Positions 61,101 to 64,000 of a DNA stretch of 64,000 nt are shown here, one piece after another. The position numbers and the translations under genes are program-made. The stretch spans positions 4,510,501-4,574,500 of the forward strand of contig JAQISU010000123.1 of the NCBI GenBank assembly GCA_029339505.1, given 5' to 3'. The notes beneath the pieces were generated by a model that saw only the letters and a program-made list of their open reading frames with translations, was not told the origin of the DNA and did not search any database. How positions within the stretch are numbered: the first letter of the stretch is position 1; every line of letters starts with the position of its first letter. The stretch is from Unio delphinus. Lineage: Eukaryota > Mollusca > Bivalvia > Unionida > Unionidae.

Positions 61101-61565
61101 TGTAATGATCATGGACTGGAATTCTGTAATGATCATGGACTGGAATTCTGTACTGATGATGAAATGGAATTCTGTAATGATCATGGACTGAAATTCTGTA
61201 ATGATCATGAACTGGAATTCTGTAATGATCATGGACTGAAATTCTGTAATGATCATGAACTGGAATTCTGTAATGATCATGGACTGGAATTCTGTAATGA
61301 TCATGGTCAGATGCTCTGAGTGCTATATTACATTCCCCTCAATTTCTTCTTTTAAAATTTGTAACACAGTGTTAATTTGTCCTTTTATTCATATGACATG
61401 TTTTGAAATCTAAAAAGATCCATATGCTCTTATATTTTCCATTATATAACATCCACAACTCACTTAACATCTAGCACCATTTTCTTTCAGACTACTGACT
61501 GGTTCACATCTTCCTTAGCTTATCATTAAAATTAATGTCAGAAAAAGTTCATATTTGAAGATGGG

Positions 61566-61629
<64 letters not shown>

Positions 61630-62086
61630 GCTATAAATAGTAAAGTAATTTTACACTATTCTCAATCAGCAGTCACCTTTATCAGGATATTTTCAAATTT
61701 ATATCAGTCGAATCAAAGAGATGATACAAAAAAAATGACAAAAACAACTTTTTATTGCTTTTTTAAAATTGTTATTTACCAAAATGGCATAATTCATATA
61801 CAGTCTAGTGTAATGCGTAACTTGATGAAAAATGCACAATGATTATGCCAAAAGCATAATGGCTGGCATGTATGTGTATGGTGTACAACTTCTGGTCAAT
61901 AAGCGGTAAAACCAAAAATATAACTAAGTTGAAATATTTTGACAGCTCTGAAAGCAATGCAACCTAATTTGTGGCATGTAAATACTGGCTCACCTAGCAA
62001 ACCTGGTCCTAGCTGATTTGTCCATCGGTGTGTCAATTTCATCTGGAAAAGTTACATTCTGCTTCTCCTTCTTCATCTTTTCAAGT
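33964..62086 (-). CDS. TSR1: TSR1, 40S ribosome assembly factor (last 8 exons)
   Basis: TSR1 is a GTPase-shaped but catalytically inactive factor that binds pre-40S particles during cytoplasmic maturation and blocks premature subunit joining. Exons in transcript order: 61994-62086, 59052-59199, 56924-56975, 53228-53433, 49124-49226, 44700-44840, 36190-36264, 33964-34157. All join in phase and encode 336 residues, the C-terminal two-fifths of a protein usually near 800 aa (RIBIOP_C/DUF663 region). Recognised blocks include [75 protein letters not shown] and [20 protein letters not shown]. The N-terminal G-like domain lies beyond the right edge; no further exon could be supported between 62087 and 64000. 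Confidence 0.95.
34823..35285. repeat. 37-bp minisatellite in TSR1 last intron
   Basis: About twelve copies of a 36-37 bp unit containing AACAAATAACACATCTGATC and then AGGAAACGTA. Each unit carries the palindrome TGATCA. The first and last copies are degenerate, and relics (ACTGAACAAATACCAC) continue to about 35390. Confidence 0.95.
35888..36057. mobile_element. 170-bp Tigger-type MITE
   Basis: It runs CAGTTGACTCCACTTAACTG to AACGGAGTTGACTG, between TA at 35886-35887 and 36058-36059. The left half matches 45809-45900 and the right half matches 46525-46616 of the longer element, so it is an internal-deletion derivative. Confidence 0.9.
36190..36264 (-). CDS. TSR1: TSR1 exon
   Basis: The acceptor ACTTTCAG and donor GTAAGT bound 75 nt encoding [20 protein letters not shown] and KEPL, nearly identical to the human [25 protein letters not shown] block. 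Confidence 0.95.
37380..38100 (-). pseudogene. DIRS/Ngaro-like relic (RNase H end to recombinase)
   Basis: On the minus strand 38095-37889 reads [18 protein letters not shown] then [14 protein letters not shown], the block following RNase H in DIRS-type polyproteins, parallel to 17577-17299 of the main element. Downstream, 37592-37380 contains [20 protein letters not shown], resembling the segment just before the first catalytic Arg of DIRS recombinases. Order and orientation agree. The remainder is too decayed to define ends. Confidence 0.45.
38150..41280. other. TSR1 intron segment, possible unidentified retroelement relic
   Basis: A higher-GC patch from about 39450 to 41250 has broken plus-strand frames (for example 40168-40365, and [14 protein letters not shown] near 40655) that faintly recall the gag-to-RT region of DIRS elements, but stops are frequent and no catalytic motif is visible. 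The minus-strand frame at 38757-38572 ([20 protein letters not shown]) is not recognised. Confidence 0.25.
41280..42850. other. TSR1 intron segment, nothing recognised
   Basis: AT-rich sequence with one 31-bp tandem duplication at about 41780-41838 (TTCCAAGAAGGTAATTTC). No gene was found. Confidence 0.5.
42854..44259. mobile_element. 1406-bp TA-flanked Tigger-like transposon, non-coding
   Basis: The left end CAGTGGAACCCTGCTATAAC and right end GTTATAGCGGGGTTCCACTG are near-perfect inverted repeats of 20 bp or more, with TA outside each (42852-42853 and 44260-44261). The interior contains a diverged direct duplication of about 190 bp (ATTATCATTTTAGGGAAGAG at about 43000 and again at about 43170) but no transposase frame. 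An inner sequence at about 44172 (TACTGTAAAACCCAGC) resembles a further degenerate end. Confidence 0.85.
44700..44840 (-). CDS. TSR1: TSR1 exon
   Basis: The acceptor CATTGCAG and donor GTAAGT bound 141 nt encoding [39 protein letters not shown] and RYMFFNR. This is the most conserved stretch of the RIBIOP_C region. Confidence 0.96.
45377..45693 (+). mobile_element. tRNA-derived SINE family A
   Basis: The head GGTGGCCTAGTGGTTAGAGC (A box) and GGTTCGATCCC (B box) are followed by a family body (GGTTAGTGTTAGGACTGGTC) and an AT-rich tail. GATTTGTGTTTGA at 45364-45376 and 45694-45706 flanks it; because the surrounding array also contains this motif, the duplication is consistent rather than proven. 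The tRNA-like head is part of the SINE and not a functional tRNA gene. Confidence 0.88.
45809..46616 (+). mobile_element. 808-bp Tigger element with truncated transposase
   Basis: It starts CAGTCAACTCCACTTAACTG and ends GTTAAACGGAGTCGACTG, with TA at 45807-45808 and 46617-46618. The interior, about 46030-46400, contains part of a CENP-B-type DNA-binding domain in two frames: TNGWLEIWK, then [20 protein letters not shown], the GWL-RFK-HGE-AD pattern of Tigger transposases. No DDE catalytic domain is present, so it is a deletion derivative and likely the source of the 170-bp MITEs. Confidence 0.85.
47121..47215 (+). mobile_element. Left-end fragment of the 12.6-kb transposon family
   Basis: TACAGTGGTTTCCACCTATA, then AAGCCACACC and GAGGCCTTATCACAGGGGTG, aligns with the first 85 bp of the element at 12579. 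The right end is missing. Confidence 0.65.
47711..48370. repeat. 60-bp minisatellite, eleven units of constant length
   Basis: Eleven consecutive 60-bp units (ACCCAGTTAAGTATATTTAA at the start, AAATCATTTTACT at the end) with very few substitutions and no indels. In six central units the penultimate variant base alternates between ACATA and ACAAA, suggesting amplification of a 120-bp dimer. Confidence 0.97.
48400..49123. other. TSR1 intron segment, nothing recognised
   Basis: The only notable structure is a poly-G tract at 48775-48785. No gene or element ends were seen. Confidence 0.5.
49124..49226 (-). CDS. TSR1: TSR1 exon
   Basis: The acceptor TTGTTGCAG and donor GTAAGT bound 103 nt encoding [34 protein letters not shown] and one base. 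It aligns with LQRFLTADMALVATVYAPITFPPASVLLFK in human TSR1. Confidence 0.94.
49690..50300. repeat. Dispersed repeat copy (partner at 32175-32730)
   Basis: GACAGAAAAGAGTGAAAACC, ACAAATAATTTATCTTCCAA, TTCTATCACAAGTCCAAAGT and repeated TTCCAAATGAATTCCAAT occur in the same order as in the 32-kb copy. No coding capacity was found. Confidence 0.45.
50840..51060. repeat. Single copy of the GGTGGCCATATTG repeat
   Basis: ATCTGCCATGGTGGCCATAT, then GTTCGAGTGGCACCATT and AAGTGTAAAGTTTCATG, matches units of the diverged array at 59420-60660, especially 60480-60590. Confidence 0.6.
51420..52640 (+). mobile_element. Second copy of the CR1/L2-like LINE, internally deleted and 3'-truncated
   Basis: Homology to the 5' end of the element at 23829 begins at AAGATGG (51420) and runs through the 5' region ([16 protein letters not shown], 51715-51897). 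An endonuclease piece follows ([16 protein letters not shown] and [11 protein letters not shown], 52100-52200), then the frame jumps to the linker before RT ([20 protein letters not shown] and [17 protein letters not shown], 52280-52422). Similarity fades after CELDLIP near 52590. The middle of the endonuclease and almost all of the RT are gone. Confidence 0.8.
52650..53227. other. TSR1 intron segment, nothing recognised
   Basis: The 89-codon plus-strand frame at 52844-53113 is hydrophobic and Cys/Tyr-rich with no domain-like pattern, and is probably chance. Confidence 0.4.
53228..53433 (-). CDS. TSR1: TSR1 exon
   Basis: The acceptor TGTACACAG and donor GTATAT bound 206 nt encoding [53 protein letters not shown] and HTNANKHK. 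The [12 protein letters not shown] block is identical to vertebrates. Confidence 0.96.
53440..55080. other. TSR1 intron segment, nothing recognised
   Basis: AT-rich sequence. The 101-codon plus-strand frame at 54698-55003 has no recognisable domain or splice context. Confidence 0.45.
55150..56870. repeat. Diverged about 80-bp satellite with an embedded 29-bp array
   Basis: Some 18-20 diverged units share GGTCTGGTCTATATATCACT, AAATTATCAGCTGTA, ATGCCATGCATCC and ATCAAAATAATGG. The first units (55430-55680) carry TGTCTGGTGTGAATGTAATG and produce opposed spurious frames with repeated peptides. Within it, 56296-56641 is a younger 29-bp array. Confidence 0.85.
56296..56641. repeat. 29-bp minisatellite
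   Basis: Unit CGATGAGATCAAAAGCTATG then CTATGTAAC. Two copies at 56307-56348 are separated by one 80-bp-type unit from six almost identical copies at about 56470-56641. Confidence 0.93.
56924..56975 (-). CDS. TSR1: TSR1 exon (52 nt)
   Basis: The acceptor TGTTTCAG and donor GTGAGT bound 17 codons, [17 protein letters not shown], plus one base; the codon is completed to Glu in the next exon. It aligns with VGWYVTLHVSEVP of the human protein. Confidence 0.92.
57640..57795. repeat. About 20-bp minisatellite
   Basis: Eight or nine copies of AAAAAGATATGCAAGGTAAA with variation in A-run length. The minus-strand frame of repeated FPCISFF is spurious. Confidence 0.93.
57800..59051. other. TSR1 intron segment, one half of a 62-bp duplication
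   Basis: 58626-58686 (AACATTACTTTGGAATTATT to ACCATTGCGATA) recurs at 59671-59731 with four or five changes. No gene was found. Confidence 0.6.
59052..59199 (-). CDS. TSR1: TSR1 exon
   Basis: The acceptor ATCTGCAG and donor GTAAGT bound 148 nt encoding [39 protein letters not shown] and [10 protein letters not shown]. It is nearly identical to human up to QFQNF. Confidence 0.96.
59420..60660. repeat. Diverged tandem repeat, about 165 bp unit
   Basis: Seven or so degenerate units share AAGATGGCTGCCATGGTAGC, CATATTGGAT, GGCACCATTTTCATT, CTAGTGAAAACCCCAT and TTGATATGACCTTCCATT. A 15-bp local triplication (CCATTTAACTTTAAAA) is at 60095-60143. The minus-strand frame at 60430-60687 is a repeat artefact. 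Confidence 0.65.
60887..61312. repeat. 24-bp minisatellite
   Basis: About 17 copies of TGATCATGAACTGGAATTCT plus GTAA. Because 24 is a multiple of three, it leaves a 101-codon minus-strand frame of repeated MIITEFQS, which is not a gene. Each unit carries TGATCA and GAATTC palindromes. Confidence 0.95.
61567..61626. repeat. (TA)30 microsatellite
   Basis: An uninterrupted TA dinucleotide run of about 60 bp. The overlapping frame of repeated IY is spurious. Confidence 0.98.
61994..62086 (-). CDS. TSR1: TSR1 exon (most upstream in window)
   Basis: The acceptor TTTTTTAG and donor GTGAGC bound 93 nt encoding [20 protein letters not shown] then [10 protein letters not shown] and a split Arg. It aligns with MLEKYKQERLEEMFPDEVDTPRDVAARIRF of human TSR1; the exon enters with one base of a split codon. 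Confidence 0.93.
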
Positions 62087-62366
62087 CTAAAAAATGATAA
62101 CACAAATGTAAGATAGATTATTGTCTAGATGTTAGCACACTAGCTTGTAATACCAAACGGTCTTGAGTACAAAGCAATGAACAAAAGTCACCAGACATAT
62201 TTATAGTGGAAAAGATAGACATCATGTTCTTTTAACAACATGTTGGGAAAAAGACGCCAATTAATAAAAGGAAAACCATTATGGATGACAATATTGCAGG
62301 GTAATGACTACTGTAATTCATCAGCCATGAAAGTTTGGTGATGTCTAAAGAATGCTGTAGCTAAGT

Positions 62367-62665
62367 TTTTTTAGCTTTAACAATTTTTCAGTCATATCGC
62401 TTCGATGTCAGCAGTGAGGCAGTTTATAGTGATGTCTAGCACTGGGGCATCATGCCACAGACATGAAGCATGATGTCCACACCCAGTCACATTATCCTGA
62501 CACCAGGCCGACCAGTCCTAACACTAACCTCTTAATACTGAGCTTCAAGCGAGGCAGCTGTTAGTACCATTTTTGTAAGTCTTTGGTACGAATCGACCGA
62601 GAATCGAACCCACGACATCCCGCTTCTGCGGAGGACGCTTTAACCACTAGGCCACCGGAGCAGTT
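62367..62665 (-). mobile_element. tRNA-derived SINE family A with target-site duplication
   Basis: On the minus strand CCGGTGGCCTAGTGGTTAAA and GGGTTCGATTCTC give the A and B boxes. The body is about 85-90 per cent identical to the copy at 45377-45693. It is flanked by TGTAGCTAAGT at 62356-62366 and 62666-62676. Confidence 0.9.
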
Positions 62666-62679
62666 TGTAGCTAAGTAAG

Positions 62680-63225
62680 AGCAATAACACCATTTCAAGT
62701 TCAGATTTGTGAATGTAAAGAAATGCTGACTGGCTTATTTTTGTTTGTTTCATTTAGCCCCCCTGAATGGCTTACAAACAGACAGTAAATCCTGTACTAA
62801 ATATAAGTAAATACCCTTTTTCCAAAAATTAATATTGAAAATTAATGAGAAAATATTTTTTTTCTTAAATAAATATGAACTTCCACTATTTTCTAAATTT
62901 TAAAATTCAAACAGTGCTCAGGATTTTCTTACATAATGATATACAAAAAGTCAGTCCTATTATATCATATATATTATATTAATGCATCTCATATCTTCTA
63001 AGCAGTTTATTATCATCATTTGACATAACACATTTTACACTGAAATAAAATGTGAAAACTACATTAAGATCTCCAGTCCCATTTCAGACCCAAAGATGGT
63101 ACACCAGTACTTACCAAAACCAGTTACAGAATGGTCATAGACAATCAATCTGGTTTGCTGAGAATGATTATTTAATTTCTGTAAATTTATGAATTATAAA
63201 AAACACATTTTCTATTTGTTTATTT
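62680..63225. other. TSR1 intron, nothing recognised
   Basis: A GTAAGT donor-like site on the minus strand at about 63115 has no preceding frame that matches TSR1. No other structure was seen. Confidence 0.4.
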
Positions 63226-63227
63226 TG

Positions 63228-63460
63228 TTTTTTAGGGTTTAACGCCATTTTTCAGCACACGATAGGCTATACATGGCAGCCAGCAGTATTGGTGGAGGAA
63301 GAACCAGGGAAAACCCTTGAAAGAACCACCGACCCACAAGAAGCTACTGGCATGCTTTCTCACATAAATACATTAGCCGAATCTTAGACTCGAACCCATG
63401 CAGAGGTGAGATGGCAGTGATCCATAACAGAAAGCACTTCAGACCACTTGGCCACCATTT
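63228..63460 (-). mobile_element. SINE family B, single unit
   Basis: On the minus strand GGTGGCCAAGTGGTCTGAAG, GGGTTCGAGTCTAAGATTCG and the shared body through GAAAATGGCGTTAAACC match unit 2 of the dimer at 5.7 kb. The tail merges into an AAAACAAA-rich stretch. Confidence 0.8.
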
Positions 63461-63686
63461 AATATTTATATTATATTAAATAATTAGATTTGACTGATAA
63501 CATTGTCTGTGATTAATGACACAACCTGCAGTATTTAATCTGATATATTATGCATCCAAGGAACAGAAATATCTATTTGCCTTACCCCAATTCAGCTACA
63601 GTGACAATGTTGCAACATGTAAACATGAAATGTATTAAAGAGACTTTGTTTTAGTTGATCAACTTCATACTATTTAATAACAACAA

Positions 63687-64000
63687 TCTGTGGTAAGATG
63701 ATCCATATTGGGATTTTAATATGTGTATGCTTCATGTTGGGATTTAAATCTGAGAATGCCTGATGTTGGGATTTTAATCAGTGTATGCTTCAATTGGAAT
63801 TTTAATCTATATTACGCTTCATGTTCAGATTTTCATCTATGTATGCTTCAATTGGGATTTTCATCTGTGAATGCTTCATGTTGGGATTTTCATCTGTGAA
63901 TGCTTTATGTTTGGATTTTCATCTGTGAATGCTTCATGTTGGGATTTTCATCTGTGAATGCTTTATGTTTGGATTTTAATCTGTGAATGCTTCATGTTGG
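63687..64000. repeat. 29-bp minisatellite running off the window end
   Basis: About ten copies of TTGGGATTTTCATCTGTGAA then TGCTTCATG; the leftmost copies are degenerate and copies become more uniform towards position 64000. Confidence 0.93.

Noticed and set aside
60999..61304. 101-codon minus-strand ORF of MIITEFQ repeats
   Set aside because: It is the translation of a 24-bp minisatellite, kept open because the unit is a multiple of three.
63060..63180. Additional upstream TSR1 exon with donor near 63115 on the minus strand
   Set aside because: The encoded residues do not resemble the acidic region expected before LEKMKKEK.

Overview
The window is animal nuclear DNA: AT-rich, with small exons separated by kilobase introns with GT-AG borders, and with dense transposon and satellite content. 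The tRNA-headed SINEs, a DIRS-type retrotransposon, CR1/L2-like LINE copies and many pogo/Tigger elements fit a lophotrochozoan, most likely a mollusc. That placement is inferred from style, not from a database match. No bacterial gene organisation, CRISPR array or genuine standalone tRNA/rRNA gene was seen.

Only two host genes can be supported, and they converge tail to tail. On the plus strand (exons from 242 to 28075) is the gene for LIN37, a subunit of the MuvB core of the DREAM cell-cycle repressor complex; seven in-phase exons give 238 codons, and only the extreme N-terminus is missing to the left. On the minus strand (62086 down to 33964) are the last eight exons of TSR1, the GTPase-like 40S ribosome assembly factor; 336 C-terminal residues are encoded here and the rest lies to the right of the window. 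About 5.9 kb of repeat-bearing spacer separates the two stop codons.

Region by region. 1-12 kb: LIN37 introns with a dimeric SINE (5.5-5.9 kb), microsatellites, a DIRS relic (8.4-9.1 kb) and a Tigger transposase relic (9.2-10.0 kb). 12-15 kb: a second DIRS relic split by a 1.28-kb TA-flanked DNA transposon that carries a long hairpin. 15.6-24.3 kb: a nearly complete but decayed DIRS-like element, antisense inside LIN37 intron 4, with inverted terminal repeats, an internal complementary region, gag, RT-RNase H and tyrosine recombinase, and a full-length CR1/L2-like LINE inserted in it. 25-28 kb: a 170-bp MITE and the last three LIN37 exons. 28-34 kb: the intergenic spacer with dispersed repeats. 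34-64 kb: TSR1 exons embedded in minisatellites (37, 60, about 64, about 80, 29, 20, 24 and 29 bp units), further Tigger elements and MITEs, SINEs, a second, internally deleted LINE copy and a third DIRS relic.

The most interesting structure is the layered nesting of mobile elements. Repeat arrays and relic coding frames let the pre-insertion sites be read directly, giving relative ages. All element coding regions show stops or frameshifts, so none looks autonomous. No wholly new gene system was convincingly seen.
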